This document shows, piece by piece, positions 27,520-37,660 of a stretch of DNA of 64,000 nt. A model generated the notes under the pieces. It saw only the letters and a list, made by a program, of their open reading frames with translations, was not told where the DNA came from and made no database searches. Every line of letters starts with the position of its first letter. Position 1 is the first letter of the stretch. A program made the translations under genes and the position numbers. The stretch is from an uncultured Clostridia bacterium. GTDB taxonomy: Bacteria; Bacillota; Clostridia; Oscillospirales; Acutalibacteraceae. The stretch spans positions 1 through 64,000 of the forward strand of contig CANQXE010000001.1 of the NCBI GenBank assembly GCA_947627725.1. Reading direction: 5' to 3'.

Positions 27520-27596
27520 TCAATCACCTCTGCATATGTGGGAATAAGGAAAATTCCTTATCACCATATAATATGCACCGGTGATTTTTTTGCTAT

Positions 27597-28715
27597 TTAT
27601 TTTACAAGTGAAAGAATGATTGAGGCAATACGCTCTCTTGCGTCTGTTATCGCCATTGCCCTTGCGTTCTTTTCAATTTCTCCGAGCCTTTTTCTGTCAG
27701 ACATAAGCTCATTGATTTTATCATTTAATGTCTTTGCGCTTAAATCCTTTTCCTCAATAATGCAACCGGCGTTTCTGTTGACAAGCGCCATTGCATTGTG
27801 ATACTGATGATTTTCGGCAACATATGGGGACGGAATAAGAATTGACGCCTTGCCCATTGCCTCGATTTCCGAAAGCGATGACGCGCCCGCTCTGCCGATC
27901 ACCAAATCCGCTGCCGCCATACATACATCCATATTATCTATATACTGTCTAACCTCAACCGTTCCTTTTTTACCGTTTACAAAGCCTTCGCTCTTAAACT
28001 TTTCAAGGAATTCAGCCCCGTTTGTGCCAACCGAATGAATGTGGCAATATTTGCCGCTTTCTGCACTGCTTAAAAGAATGTCAAACATCGCTTCATTAAG
28101 AGGTCTTGCGCCGAGCGAGCCTCCGAAAGAAAGGACTAAATATTTATCGTCGGGAATACCAAGCCTCGCCCTTGCGATATCCCTGTCGGCATTAAGAAGC
28201 TCTCCGCGTACCGGAAGTCCCGTAACGACAGGCTCGTTCTTTGATTCAAGGTGCTTTTTCGCATCCTCGACGGTAAGCATTACTTTGTCCACCTCTTTGG
28301 CGAGCGTTTTATTCGTTATTCCGGGAAATGCGTTCTGCTCGTGAATACAGGTTGGTATACCCATTTTAACAGCAGTCTGAAGAACAGGACCTGAAACATA
28401 GCCTCCGAATCCGACTACAACATCGGGCTTAAATTCAGTGAGAATTTTTTTGCTTTCTCCGCTTGATTTCATAAGCCTTAATACGGTTTTGATATTATGC
28501 GCTATTGCCTTTGGAGAAAGGGAACGCCTGAAGCCTGATATTTCAATAGTTTTAAAATCAAAGCCTGCCTTCGGAACTAATTTTGCCTCCATATGATCGA
28601 CCGTACCGATAAAAAGAATTTGTGCCTGATTATTCGTTTCTCTTATATAGGAGGCAACGGCAAGCGCCGGATTGATGTGACCAGCCGTACCCCCTGTTGC
28701 AAACAAAATTCTCAT
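27597..28715 (-). CDS. murG: UDP-GlcNAc:lipid I transferase MurG
   Basis: 372-aa GT-B membrane-associated enzyme that adds GlcNAc to lipid I to give lipid II. Motifs are FATGGTAGHINPALA at the N-terminus, the hydrophobic FGGYVSGPVL patch, FGGSLGARPLN (about residues 194-204), and GRAGASSLSEIEAMGK (about residues 275-290). It is followed by murA after 77 nt and preceded by ftsW with 9 nt spacing. Confidence 0.95.
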   Translation of the reverse strand: MRILFATGGTAGHINPALAVASYIRETNNQAQILFIGTVDHMEAKLVPKAGFDFKTIEISGFRRSLSPKAIAHNIKTVLRLMKSSGESKKILTEFKPDVVVGFGGYVSGPVLQTAVKMGIPTCIHEQNAFPGITNKTLAKEVDKVMLTVEDAKKHLESKNEPVVTGLPVRGELLNADRDIARARLGIPDDKYLVLSFGGSLGARPLNEAMFDILLSSAESGKYCHIHSVGTNGAEFLEKFKSEGFVNGKKGTVEVRQYIDNMDVCMAAADLVIGRAGASSLSEIEAMGKASILIPSPYVAENHQYHNAMALVNRNAGCIIEEKDLSAKTLNDKINELMSDRKRLGEIEKNARAMAITDARERIASIILSLVK

Positions 28716-28724
28716 ATTCTCACC

Positions 28725-29939
28725 CTATACTTTCTTTTGACTGGCTTTTCGTGACACGGACAGCACTACTCCGATTTCAAACAGAAGCATCATCATCGCC
28801 GTACCGCCGTAGGAGAAAAACGGAAGTGCGATACCCGTATTCGGAATTGTATCCGTAACAACCATTATATTAAATCCGACCTGAATACCGATTTGCGAAA
28901 CAATACCGATTATCATTAAAGCTCCAAATTTATCATGACACCTTGCGGCTATTACAAAGCCGCGAACAACGAGTGCGCCGAATAAAAATATAATCAGCGC
29001 GGCGCCGACAAAGCCGAGCTCCTCACAGACTATTGAAAATATAAAGTCGTTCTGCGGTTCAGAAACGTACAGATATTTCTGCTTTGAATTTCCAAGCCCC
29101 GCGCCGAATAATCCGCCTGAACCGATAGCATAAAGTGAATTATTAGTCTGCCATCTGCTGCCTGTCGGCTCAAAATCCTTGTCAAGCCAAGCCTTGATTC
29201 TGTCGCCTGCGTAGTTTTCAAGCAGTTCAGGAAAAGTAACAACCACAAATATTATGAGTACCAAAACCGCAACGCCGAAAGCAAACAGCTTCCAGTCACT
29301 GCCGCCGACAAACATAAGCGTTGCTCCGATAAGAAACATTAAAATTGTACATGACATATGATGCTCAAGGAAAATCAGTCCGCAGAAAACGGCAATAATT
29401 CCGAGCGGATATAGTATACCGTACCTGAAATTTCTCATCTTACCGTAATAATCGCTTATATATGACGCAAAGGTCAGTATGATTGTGAACTTTGCGAGAT
29501 CCGAAGGCTGAAATGTAAAGCCTCCGGGCAGAGGTATCCAGCGTTTAAAATCGGAGCCGTCGGCTCCGCCTACTGTCGTGTGATAAAACAAAACGACTAT
29601 AAGCAGAAGAATCGTAACCGCCAGAAGCGGAATTACCGTCACCTTGAGCCACTTATAATTAATTTTTGACATTACAAACATCGCAACCAAGCCGATTATC
29701 GTAAATATAAACTGGCGTGTGAAATAATAATATGAATCGTGGTCGTTATTATAGTACGCATACGGATATGACGCTGAAAAGAGCATAACAAGTCCGATTG
29801 TAAGCAGAGCAATCGTCAAAGCAAGAAACGGTATATCTATACTTCCCGTGATAAATATATCATCTCTGTTTATGCCCTTTGATTTTTTCGTGTTCGTCTT
29901 GATGATTTTAGAGCTGTCACCGGACGTTCTCTCAGGCAT
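28725..29939 (-). CDS. ftsW: SEDS family peptidoglycan polymerase FtsW (or SpoVE)
   Basis: 404-aa SEDS glycosyltransferase with ten membrane segments that polymerises lipid II. FTFQPSDLAKFTIIL (catalytic Asp region), FLEHHMSCTILMF, and NDFIFSIVCEELGFVGAA (about residues 308-325) are typical. A 35-residue charged cytoplasmic N-terminus precedes the first segment. The dcw position argues for division (FtsW); SpoVE in spore formers sits in the same place, so either name is possible. Confidence 0.9.
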   Translation of the reverse strand: MPERTSGDSSKIIKTNTKKSKGINRDDIFITGSIDIPFLALTIALLTIGLVMLFSASYPYAYYNNDHDSYYYFTRQFIFTIIGLVAMFVMSKINYKWLKVTVIPLLAVTILLLIVVLFYHTTVGGADGSDFKRWIPLPGGFTFQPSDLAKFTIILTFASYISDYYGKMRNFRYGILYPLGIIAVFCGLIFLEHHMSCTILMFLIGATLMFVGGSDWKLFAFGVAVLVLIIFVVVTFPELLENYAGDRIKAWLDKDFEPTGSRWQTNNSLYAIGSGGLFGAGLGNSKQKYLYVSEPQNDFIFSIVCEELGFVGAALIIFLFGALVVRGFVIAARCHDKFGALMIIGIVSQIGIQVGFNIMVVTDTIPNTGIALPFFSYGGTAMMMLLFEIGVVLSVSRKASQKKV

Positions 29940-29974
29940 ACTGTAACACTCCTTTCAGAAAATTTTATAAAAAA

Positions 29975-31027
29975 TCAGTAAGAAAAATTACCAAAATAAA
30001 GAAGAAGAACACCTGTCACACAGCCGATTGCGTTGACAAATGAAAAGACAAAGCAGATTTTCTTTTCCTTCCAGCCGCACATTTCAAAGTGATGATGTAT
30101 AGGCGCCATTTTGAAAACACGCTTTCCGTGCGTGATTTTAAAATAGCCGATTTGAATAATGTCGCTCATCGTTTCGCAAACATAGACAATGCCTATGGGT
30201 AAAAGTATAAGCGGACATTTGCAAAGATATCCGAGGGCAACAACCATACCGCCTAAAAACAGCGAGCCTGTGTCGCCCATAAAGGTTTTGGCGGGATTCC
30301 AGTTCCAGCAAAGAAATCCGATTACACCGCCGAGAAGCGCGCCGGCAAATATTTTAAGTCCCGTAAATTCCTGTATGAATCCAATCACTATAAAGGTGAC
30401 TGCAACCGTTGCGGTAACCGAAGAGCAGAGTCCGTCAATACCGTCTGTAAGATTAACTGAATTTACACAGCCGTAGATGATAAAAAATGAAACAGCCCAA
30501 AATACAATTGCGGTAAAAACATTCTTTTCAAAATTAACCGTACCGATAAACGGAATATACCAGCTTGTGTTATGTGAAAACCAAAGCGTCATTATATAGC
30601 CTAACGTCATAATAAGCTGACCCAGACTTTTCTGCTTTGCGGAAAGACCTTCATTTCTTTTCAGCTTGATTTTGATAAAATCGTCCGTAAATCCGACAAC
30701 ACCAAAACCGAGTGCAAGAAATATTCCCGCAATAAGAAGTACAAGTTCACGACCGTTCATAATTGCCGAATAATCGCTTTCAAGATTACCCCCTGTAAAA
30801 TGAACGGTCAGGCAGGTTGCGATAAATGAAAGGATGATGCCTATTATGAACATAAGTCCGCCCATATTAGGTGTTCCCTGCTTTGACTTGTGCCATGAAG
30901 GACCGATTTCCAGAATAGTCTGCCCGAATTTTAGCTTTCTGAGCCATGGTATAATTACAAATCCTAAGGCTGACGTTATGCCGAAAGCTATTACGATACT
31001 GATAATTAAAGCAATTGTACTGTTCAT
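29975..31027 (-). CDS. mraY: Phospho-MurNAc-pentapeptide transferase MraY
   Basis: 350-aa polytopic enzyme that forms lipid I on undecaprenyl phosphate. Key motifs include GTPNMGGLMFI, GFTDDFIKIKLKRNEGLSAK (catalytic Asp pair, about residues 112-131), NLTDGIDGLCSSV, GDTGSLFLGG and the final PIHHHFEMCGWKE. All are in the expected order. It abuts murF with adjacent stop and start codons. Confidence 0.96.
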   Translation of the reverse strand: MNSTIALIISIVIAFGITSALGFVIIPWLRKLKFGQTILEIGPSWHKSKQGTPNMGGLMFIIGIILSFIATCLTVHFTGGNLESDYSAIMNGRELVLLIAGIFLALGFGVVGFTDDFIKIKLKRNEGLSAKQKSLGQLIMTLGYIMTLWFSHNTSWYIPFIGTVNFEKNVFTAIVFWAVSFFIIYGCVNSVNLTDGIDGLCSSVTATVAVTFIVIGFIQEFTGLKIFAGALLGGVIGFLCWNWNPAKTFMGDTGSLFLGGMVVALGYLCKCPLILLPIGIVYVCETMSDIIQIGYFKITHGKRVFKMAPIHHHFEMCGWKEKKICFVFSFVNAIGCVTGVLLLYFGNFSY

Positions 31028-32380
31028 TTATTTTCCCCACCTGTCATATACACTATGGATTACATCCTCAAGCTTCACTCCTCTTGACGCTTTAAAGATA
31101 ACCGTGTCGCCTTCCTCTAAAATCTCAAGAAGCTTATCCGCAAGCTCTTCCTTACCGTCAAAATGAAGCGCGTTTTTCATTCCGTTTTCCTTGGCGGATA
31201 AAGAAATATACCTGCTCATTTCACCGACTGTAAGGAGATAGTCAATTTTCGCGTCAGAAGCAATTTTTCCAACCTCTGTATGCGCCGTTTCAGAATAATC
31301 GCCAAGCTCAAGCATATCTGAAAAAACCGCTATTTTTTTATTTCCCTTTGTATCTGAAAGAGTCGCTATCGCCGCTTTCATTGAATCCAGGCTTGCATTA
31401 TAGCAGTCCTCAATAAAGGTAACATTGCCGAGCGAAACATTTTTTTGTCTCATACCCTCAGGGACATATGATTTCAGCGCATCACCGGCAAGCTGAGGGT
31501 CGACATCAAGAAAGTATCCGACAGTAAAAGCAGATAGAGCGTTATACACGTTATGTATGCCGATTGTCGGTATAACCACCCTTTGGCTCTTTCCGTAATA
31601 CGATATGTCAAAGGATGTTTCATTATCACCCTGAACAATATTCCGCGCTTTAAAATCCCCGTTTTCTATTCCATAAAAGACGATGTTATAATTATCATTT
31701 TTAACGGTGGAAAGCATATCGTTATCCCCGTTTAAAACGAGAGTTGAGCCCTTTGCGAGTCCGTCAAGAATTTCAAGCTTAGCCTTAAGTATTCCTTTTC
31801 GTGAGCCGAGATTTTCAATATGCGACGTACCGATATTTGTAATAAGAGCAATCGTCGGCTTGGCAGCCTGAGAGAGCCTGTGCATTTCGCCAAAATGGTT
31901 CATACCCATTTCAATAACCGCAGCCTCTGTTTTGCTGTCAATCTGAAAAAGCATCTGCGGAAGACCGATTTCATTATTGAGATTCCCAAGCGTTTTGATT
32001 GTATTATACTTGGAATTTACAACAAGATACGTAAACTCCTTTGTTGTCGTTTTTCCTACAGAGCCCGTAAGCCCGATAAGGTGCAGATTAAATTTTGAAC
32101 GGTAATAGCTGCCCAAATCAAGGAGCGCCTTTGATGTGTCAGCCACCTTCACAAAGCTTCCGTTTATATCAATATCTCTGTGAATCATTACGGCTGCGGC
32201 GCCCTTGTCAAGCGCCTCCTGCGCAAACTGATGGGCGTCGAACCTCTCGCCTTTAATACAGATAAAAAGACAGCCTTTTGTTATTTTTCTTGTATCAATG
32301 CAGACACCGCTTATTTCACAGTCGATATTATATATACCGCCGCAGGCGCCCGCAATTTCACTTAACTTCAAAATTTCCAT
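31028..32380 (-). CDS. murF: UDP-MurNAc-tripeptide:D-Ala-D-Ala ligase MurF
   Basis: 450-aa ATP-dependent Mur ligase adding D-Ala-D-Ala. The ATP loop GLTGSVGKTTTKE lies near residue 108, with the central NLNNEIGLPQ and the C-terminal EDCYNASLDSMKAA typical of MurF. The start is ATG at 32380, one base after the murE stop, because MEILKLSEIAG is the conserved beginning; the reading frame stays open 34 codons upstream inside murE but that part is not MurF. No clear ribosome site, so translation is probably coupled to murE. Confidence 0.94.
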   Translation of the reverse strand: MEILKLSEIAGACGGIYNIDCEISGVCIDTRKITKGCLFICIKGERFDAHQFAQEALDKGAAAVMIHRDIDINGSFVKVADTSKALLDLGSYYRSKFNLHLIGLTGSVGKTTTKEFTYLVVNSKYNTIKTLGNLNNEIGLPQMLFQIDSKTEAAVIEMGMNHFGEMHRLSQAAKPTIALITNIGTSHIENLGSRKGILKAKLEILDGLAKGSTLVLNGDNDMLSTVKNDNYNIVFYGIENGDFKARNIVQGDNETSFDISYYGKSQRVVIPTIGIHNVYNALSAFTVGYFLDVDPQLAGDALKSYVPEGMRQKNVSLGNVTFIEDCYNASLDSMKAAIATLSDTKGNKKIAVFSDMLELGDYSETAHTEVGKIASDAKIDYLLTVGEMSRYISLSAKENGMKNALHFDGKEELADKLLEILEEGDTVIFKASRGVKLEDVIHSVYDRWGK

Positions 32381-32381
32381 A

Positions 32382-33821
32382 CTAATCAAGGGCGCTGAGA
32401 ATTTCAGCCACCGCTTCTCTTTCGTCAAAATGGATTGTGCCTGTCGGCAGAATCTGATATGTTTCGTGTCCCTTGCCTGCAAGGAGGATTATATCGTCCT
32501 TTTTCGCATTCTTTATAGCGTAGGCAATCGCTTCCTTGCGGTTTTCAACTACCTCATACGGAGTTGTGATTCCCTGCATCCCGACAAGAATATCCTTAAT
32601 GATTTCAGACGGATTTTCTGATCTCGGATTATCGGATGTAACAATACAAAAATCAGAAAGCTCGGCGGCGATTTTTCCCATCTTCGGACGCTTTGTTTTA
32701 TCCCTGTCACCACCGCATCCAAACAGCGTAACAACTCTTCCTTTGGCTATTTCTTTAAGGGATGTGATAATATTTTCAAGTCCGTCGGGCGAATGAGCAT
32801 AGTCGATTATGATTGTAAAATCACGTCCGCCGTTCGGCACAACCTCAATTCTTCCTTTAACGCCCTGTGATTTACTAATCGCTTTAAGCACATCGTCAAA
32901 ATCAACGCCGAGAGTTAACGCGCAGCTGGCGGCGCAAAGTGAATTGTAAACGGAAAATCTGCCCGGAATGGGACAGCTGCATCTTCCGATAGAATCCCCT
33001 ACAAGCTCATACTCAACGCCGCTTGATTTAAAGGTTACATTTTTAGCTACATATGTCGCGTCATTTTTATTGACGGAATATGTTACAACCTTGTCAAAAT
33101 CTAAGCCCTCTAATATTTTCAGTCCGTTTTCATCGTCGGCATTTGTAACGGCAATGTCTGAATTTTCAAAAAGTATTCGCTTTGACTTAAAATAATTTTC
33201 CCACGTTTTATGATAATCCAGATGGTCCTGAGTTAAATTAGTGAAAGCGGAAAGCGCAAATCTTAGACCGTTTACTCTTCCCTGAGCAAGCGCCTGGGAG
33301 GAAACCTCCATAACACAGTATTCGCACCCCTCGTCTACCATAAGCCTGAACAGCTTCTGAAGCTCATACGGGTCGGGAGTTGTATATTTAGCGGGATAAA
33401 TTTTGTCGCAAATCATATTCTGAACAGTGCCGATAAGACCTACTTTTTTTCCGACATTTTCTAAAATCTGCTTTAATAAAAAGGTCGTTGTAGTCTTTCC
33501 GTTTGTTCCTGTTAAACCGATAAGCTGAAGCTTATCGGCAGGATTGCCGAAAAAGTTTGCGCATATCATTGAAAATACAGCTCTCGAATTTTCAACAATC
33601 ACCTGATTTTTAAGTCCCAAATCACGTTCAACAACAATTGCGGCGGCTCCCTTGCCGAGCATCTCCTCAGCCACATTGTGACCGTCAAAAGCCGCGCCCT
33701 TGATACAAACGAAGAGTGATCCCTCCTTAACAAGTCTGGAATCCTGCGTTACATCAAGCACAGACACGTCTTCATATGAATTTTTAATATCAATTCCTTT
33801 TAATATTTCTGAAAGCCTCAT
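32382..33821 (-). CDS. murE: UDP-MurNAc-L-Ala-D-Glu ligase MurE
   Basis: 479-aa Mur ligase adding the third stem-peptide residue. ATP loop LTGTNGKTTTTFL (about residues 105-117), YTTPDPYELQ, EVSSQALAQGRV, and the C-terminal motif SDNPRSENPSEI (about residues 397-408). The DNPR sequence at the amino-acid site is the pattern of meso-diaminopimelate-adding enzymes, so the peptidoglycan is probably DAP type (inference). Lies 11 nt downstream of the PBP gene. Confidence 0.95.
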   Translation of the reverse strand: MRLSEILKGIDIKNSYEDVSVLDVTQDSRLVKEGSLFVCIKGAAFDGHNVAEEMLGKGAAAIVVERDLGLKNQVIVENSRAVFSMICANFFGNPADKLQLIGLTGTNGKTTTTFLLKQILENVGKKVGLIGTVQNMICDKIYPAKYTTPDPYELQKLFRLMVDEGCEYCVMEVSSQALAQGRVNGLRFALSAFTNLTQDHLDYHKTWENYFKSKRILFENSDIAVTNADDENGLKILEGLDFDKVVTYSVNKNDATYVAKNVTFKSSGVEYELVGDSIGRCSCPIPGRFSVYNSLCAASCALTLGVDFDDVLKAISKSQGVKGRIEVVPNGGRDFTIIIDYAHSPDGLENIITSLKEIAKGRVVTLFGCGGDRDKTKRPKMGKIAAELSDFCIVTSDNPRSENPSEIIKDILVGMQGITTPYEVVENRKEAIAYAIKNAKKDDIILLAGKGHETYQILPTGTIHFDEREAVAEILSALD

Positions 33822-33832
33822 ACTGTATCCCC

Positions 33833-36103
33833 TTAGTCAAGCACACTTTCCGTGTTCTTAAATGTTACTGTGATAACTGTACCCTGTTCCACCGACGCGC
33901 CCTTTTCGTCGCTCTGTCTGAACGCAACCACAGAACCACTGTTCATATTATTTCCGCTGATTTCAATATTAAGGTTATTTGTACCTGCAAGACTTTTTGC
34001 CTCGCTGACAGTCAGACCTGAAAAATCAGGGACCTTAGTCATTTTCTTTTTCGTATCATCGGTGTAAAGATAAATTGTTCCGTCATTCGGTATCGTACCC
34101 GCGCTTGTCGGGCATTGTCTTATTACCTCGTCACCGCTGCCGATAATTTTATAATCAAGCTTATACTGACCGATTTCCTCCTTGGCATCCTCAATAGATT
34201 TGCCGACTACATTCGGAGCGTAATTTGAAAGCGTCTTCAATTCCTCGTCATCATACTTAGGCTCAATACCAAGAACATTCATTGACTCTTCAATTACCTC
34301 AGCGGCAATAGGAGCGCAGATGGCGCCGCCGCCCAAATCCTGATTAGGCTCATCGACAATAACAATCATTGCAATTTCGGGATTATCGGTCGGTGCAATA
34401 CCGGCAAAGGAAATAATATATTTATCTCCCTCGCCCGCCTTTGATTCACCAAGCTTTGTGGACGTTCCCGTTTTTCCGCCGACACTGTATCCGGCGACAT
34501 AACCATTCTTACCTGTACCGTTGTCAACAACGCCCTTCATCATCTGGCGGACAGTTGCCGCGGTTTCGCTGCTGATAACCTGTCTGACAACCTTTGTCTC
34601 GGTCTTTTTAACAGTCTTTCCCTCTGCGTCAAGAATTGATGAAACAAGATACGGACGAACGAGCTTTCCTCCGTTCGCTATTGCGCAAAGACCTGTGCAA
34701 ACCTGAATAGGCGTCAGCGAGTTTGTCTGACCGAAGGAGGCAGAAGAAAGCTCAACAATACCGTACTGATCCTCCTGATAATACTGAGGAAGCGCTTCAC
34801 CCGGAAGGTCAATGCCTGTTGTCTGCGTAAATCCGAAGGCGTCAAAATATTTGAAATAATTATGCACGCCGAGCTTCTGACCTATCGTAATAAAAAACGG
34901 ATTGCAGGAATTTTCAAGTCCTTGCTGAAATGTTTCCGTACCGTGACCCGGATGATAGTGGCATTTCATAGTGTATTTATCGACCTTGATACTGCCTGTG
35001 CAGGTGTATGTAGTATTTAGTGTGGCAACATTTTCCTCGAGCGCCGCCGAGGAAATAAAGACCTTAAAAACAGAACCCGGAACGTAAGTATCATTAATGG
35101 TGAAATTTCTCCACTGGTTTTGAACCGCCGAGCTCTCTGCCTCTTGTTTTTTCTTTTTGTTTGTGATTTTCTTTATCTCTTTTTTATCCTTGCTGTAGGT
35201 CACTTTATACGGATCGTTGCAGTCATAATCAGGAAGTGACACCATTGCCAGAACAGCACCGGTGTTACAGTTCATAACAATACCATACGCGCCCTTTGGC
35301 TGATATTCATCAAGCGCTTCCCTCAGACCTTTTTCAAGATAATACTGAATTGTCTGATTTATTGTCAAAACAACAGAGTTGCCGTCCGTTGCCTCGACCG
35401 ATGTTTCATAGTCATTTAAAATGTCGTTTGAAACAGCGTCCTTAGCGGTAATCACTCTGCCGTTCGTACCTGTAAGCTCCTCGTCATAATAAGCCTCGAT
35501 ACCGTTCAGTCCCTGATCGTCAGCGCCTGTAAATCCGATAACCGCTGACGCGAGCGTACCATAGGGATAATATCTCTTTGAGGTTTGCTCCATACCTATG
35601 CAGTTTAAATCATTTTCGGAGATGAACTCGGAAATCTTCTCCTTGATATTGTTTTCAACTCTTTTCTCAACTACGACGTAATGATTTTCCTCTTTTGTTT
35701 TTTCAAGGAACTCTTTCTTTTCCTTTTCGTCGTATTTAAAAAGCTCTGAAAATTTATCAACAATAAGATTTCGCCTTTTTTCACTCTTTTCTTTCTTCAA
35801 TGCGATTTGTTCTTCGGTATCGTCGTCAGTTATTTCAAGGTCAATGGCAAGCGGGTCAATATAAATATTCCACACCGTCGCCGACTGGGCAAGCACATTT
35901 CCTTCAGCATCATAAATCGTACCGCGCATTGCGGAAATTTCCGTGTCCTTCATCTGCTGTGATTCCGCCTTTTGGGACAGCTCCTCTCCCCGCGCAACCT
36001 GCAAATAAAAAACTCTCGTCGCGTTTGTGCAAAGAAGAAAGATAATTGCAACTGCCAAAATCAACAGCCTTTTAAGCATATTCTTACTTGTGTTCGCTTT
36101 CAT
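33833..36103 (-). CDS. Class B penicillin-binding protein with PASTA domains (FtsI/SpoVD-like)
   Basis: 756-aa transpeptidase cross-linking septal peptidoglycan. One N-terminal membrane segment (about residues 11-28), a dimerisation domain, then the transpeptidase domain with SxxK in VPGSVFKVF (about residues 342-350) and the KTGTS motif in VGGKTGTSTK. Two C-terminal PASTA domains follow (from about residue 640, NVVGKSIEDAKEE and VPDFSGLTVSEAKSL). ATG at 36103 with GGAGG 9 nt upstream is preferred to the TTG one codon earlier. FtsI versus SpoVD cannot be settled from sequence. Confidence 0.92.
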   Translation of the reverse strand: MKANTSKNMLKRLLILAVAIIFLLCTNATRVFYLQVARGEELSQKAESQQMKDTEISAMRGTIYDAEGNVLAQSATVWNIYIDPLAIDLEITDDDTEEQIALKKEKSEKRRNLIVDKFSELFKYDEKEKKEFLEKTKEENHYVVVEKRVENNIKEKISEFISENDLNCIGMEQTSKRYYPYGTLASAVIGFTGADDQGLNGIEAYYDEELTGTNGRVITAKDAVSNDILNDYETSVEATDGNSVVLTINQTIQYYLEKGLREALDEYQPKGAYGIVMNCNTGAVLAMVSLPDYDCNDPYKVTYSKDKKEIKKITNKKKKQEAESSAVQNQWRNFTINDTYVPGSVFKVFISSAALEENVATLNTTYTCTGSIKVDKYTMKCHYHPGHGTETFQQGLENSCNPFFITIGQKLGVHNYFKYFDAFGFTQTTGIDLPGEALPQYYQEDQYGIVELSSASFGQTNSLTPIQVCTGLCAIANGGKLVRPYLVSSILDAEGKTVKKTETKVVRQVISSETAATVRQMMKGVVDNGTGKNGYVAGYSVGGKTGTSTKLGESKAGEGDKYIISFAGIAPTDNPEIAMIVIVDEPNQDLGGGAICAPIAAEVIEESMNVLGIEPKYDDEELKTLSNYAPNVVGKSIEDAKEEIGQYKLDYKIIGSGDEVIRQCPTSAGTIPNDGTIYLYTDDTKKKMTKVPDFSGLTVSEAKSLAGTNNLNIEISGNNMNSGSVVAFRQSDEKGASVEQGTVITVTFKNTESVLD

Positions 36104-36201
36104 CAAGCTTTCCTCCTCGCAATTGTTATCTTATTTATTAAAAACTATATGAGAGTTAGAAAACTAACTCTCAATATTTTACGCAAATTATATTTATATT
36201 A

Positions 36202-36720
36202 TTACTTTTTAGCTGCCTGTTCAGCAACATATTCCACGGCAGTTTTATGCTTTTCCTTATACTGAGAAACATCAATATAGCTTATCTGATTTGACTGCAT
36301 TTTAGTCATGCCGAGCTTCTCAACCGCATATTTGTCAATCATACTCATAGACACAAGAGAATTGAGCTCACTGTTTATTCTGGTGTTCTCACTCTGTGCA
36401 ACGGCAAGCTGTGTTTCAAGATTAGAAATTTCGTGGTTTAGCTCGTTCTTTTTCGCGTAGGTATAAAGCACGCCTAAAAGCATTGCAAGTATCAAAACAG
36501 ATACGATGGCAATAGACACTGTTTTTGAGAAGCTGAGCCTCTGCTCCTGTAAAAGCTGATTTTTACTTTTGCGTTTATTGTTCTCCCTTACCTTTAAATC
36601 TTTTTTAGTTTCAGGAGTATAGGCGGGTGCGGCAGATGACCTGCTTAAATTAAATGCTTCAATCGCATACGATGTGTCGCTCGAATATGAATATCGTCTG
36701 AAATCACCGGTATTAGTCAC
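36202..36720 (-). CDS. ftsL: FtsL-like cell division protein
   Basis: 172-aa bitopic protein: a basic cytoplasmic part, one membrane segment (TVSIAIVSVLILAMLLGVLY), a leucine-zipper coiled coil (NELNHEISNLETQLAVAQSE), and KYAVEKLGMTKMQ, the short FtsL-like motif. The start is set at GTG 36720 because AGAGGTGA lies 5 nt before it; an in-frame ATG six codons upstream has no ribosome site. It sits between rsmH and the PBP gene, the canonical ftsL place. Confidence 0.82.
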   Translation of the reverse strand: MTNTGDFRRYSYSSDTSYAIEAFNLSRSSAAPAYTPETKKDLKVRENNKRKSKNQLLQEQRLSFSKTVSIAIVSVLILAMLLGVLYTYAKKNELNHEISNLETQLAVAQSENTRINSELNSLVSMSMIDKYAVEKLGMTKMQSNQISYIDVSQYKEKHKTAVEYVAEQAAKK

Positions 36721-36751
36721 CTGATTCACCTCTTTCATTACTGATTAACAA

Positions 36752-37660
36752 TCAAAATTTTTCAAAAACACGTAAGCGCGCCGACCTTGCACGCGGATTT
36801 ATTTCAAGCTCCTTTTCACTCGGAGAAATTGATTTTAAAGCCCTTCCTTTCGGCTTGTTGCCGCAGACACATACCGGAAATTCTTTAGGGCAGGTACAGC
36901 CTTTGCACCATTCATTGAACTTTTCCTTAACAATTCTGTCCTCCAATGAATGAAAAGTAATGACCGCAATTCTGCCGCCGCTGTTCAGGCAGTCAAACGC
37001 ATCCTCAAGAGCTTTTTTAAGCTCATCAAGCTCATCGTTCACCTCAATCCTGATAGCCTGAAAGGTACGCCTTGCCGGGTGCCCGTCACGCATCGCCTTC
37101 TGAGGCATTGAAGCCTTAATTATATTTACCAAATCAAAGGTGGTTTCAATAGGCTTGTCCGCCCTGCTTTTAACAATATTTGCCGCAATACGGCGTGAAA
37201 ATTTCTCTTCGCCGTATTTAAATATTATATTTGAAAGCTCTTCTTCGCTGTATGTATTGACAACATCTCTTGCACTAAGCCCCGATTTGCTCATACGCAT
37301 ATCAAGCGGCGCATTCTTATGAAAAGAAAAGCCCCTGTCTGCTGTATCAAGCTGGAAGGAGCTTACCCCCAAATCAAGAAGAAGTCCGTCAATTTTTTCA
37401 ATATTTAATTCATTTAAAATACTTTTTATATTTGAGAAGGTGTTATGAACGATTGTGACATTGTTTCTTCCGCCGAGCCTTTCCCGCAAAACGGAAACCG
37501 CATCAGGGTCACGGTCAACGGCAATTACTCTCTTGGCAGATTCCGCAATCTTGCTCGAATGACCTCCGCCGCCTGCGGTACCGTCCATAATAATTTTATT
37601 TTCGGCATTCAAAGCCTTGACCGATTCATCAAAAAGAACACTTTTATGAACAAATTCCAT
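36752..37660 (-). CDS. rsmH: 16S rRNA m4C1402 methyltransferase RsmH (MraW)
   Basis: 302-aa SAM-dependent methyltransferase acting on 16S rRNA C1402. HKSVLFDESVKAL at the start, the SAM site DGTAGGGGHSSKIAE (about residues 27-41), LLLDLGVSSFQLD, ARRTFQAIRIEVNDEL and FHSLEDRIVK are all diagnostic. A cysteine cluster (GCTCPKEFPVCVCG) near residue 259 is common in Firmicute members. The ATG overlaps the mraZ stop (TAATG). Confidence 0.96.
   Translation of the reverse strand: MEFVHKSVLFDESVKALNAENKIIMDGTAGGGGHSSKIAESAKRVIAVDRDPDAVSVLRERLGGRNNVTIVHNTFSNIKSILNELNIEKIDGLLLDLGVSSFQLDTADRGFSFHKNAPLDMRMSKSGLSARDVVNTYSEEELSNIIFKYGEEKFSRRIAANIVKSRADKPIETTFDLVNIIKASMPQKAMRDGHPARRTFQAIRIEVNDELDELKKALEDAFDCLNSGGRIAVITFHSLEDRIVKEKFNEWCKGCTCPKEFPVCVCGNKPKGRALKSISPSEKELEINPRARSARLRVFEKF

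Noticed and set aside
27540-27596. Hairpins between murG and murA as a terminator
   Set aside because: Short stems without a T-run on the coding strand; murA follows in the same operon.
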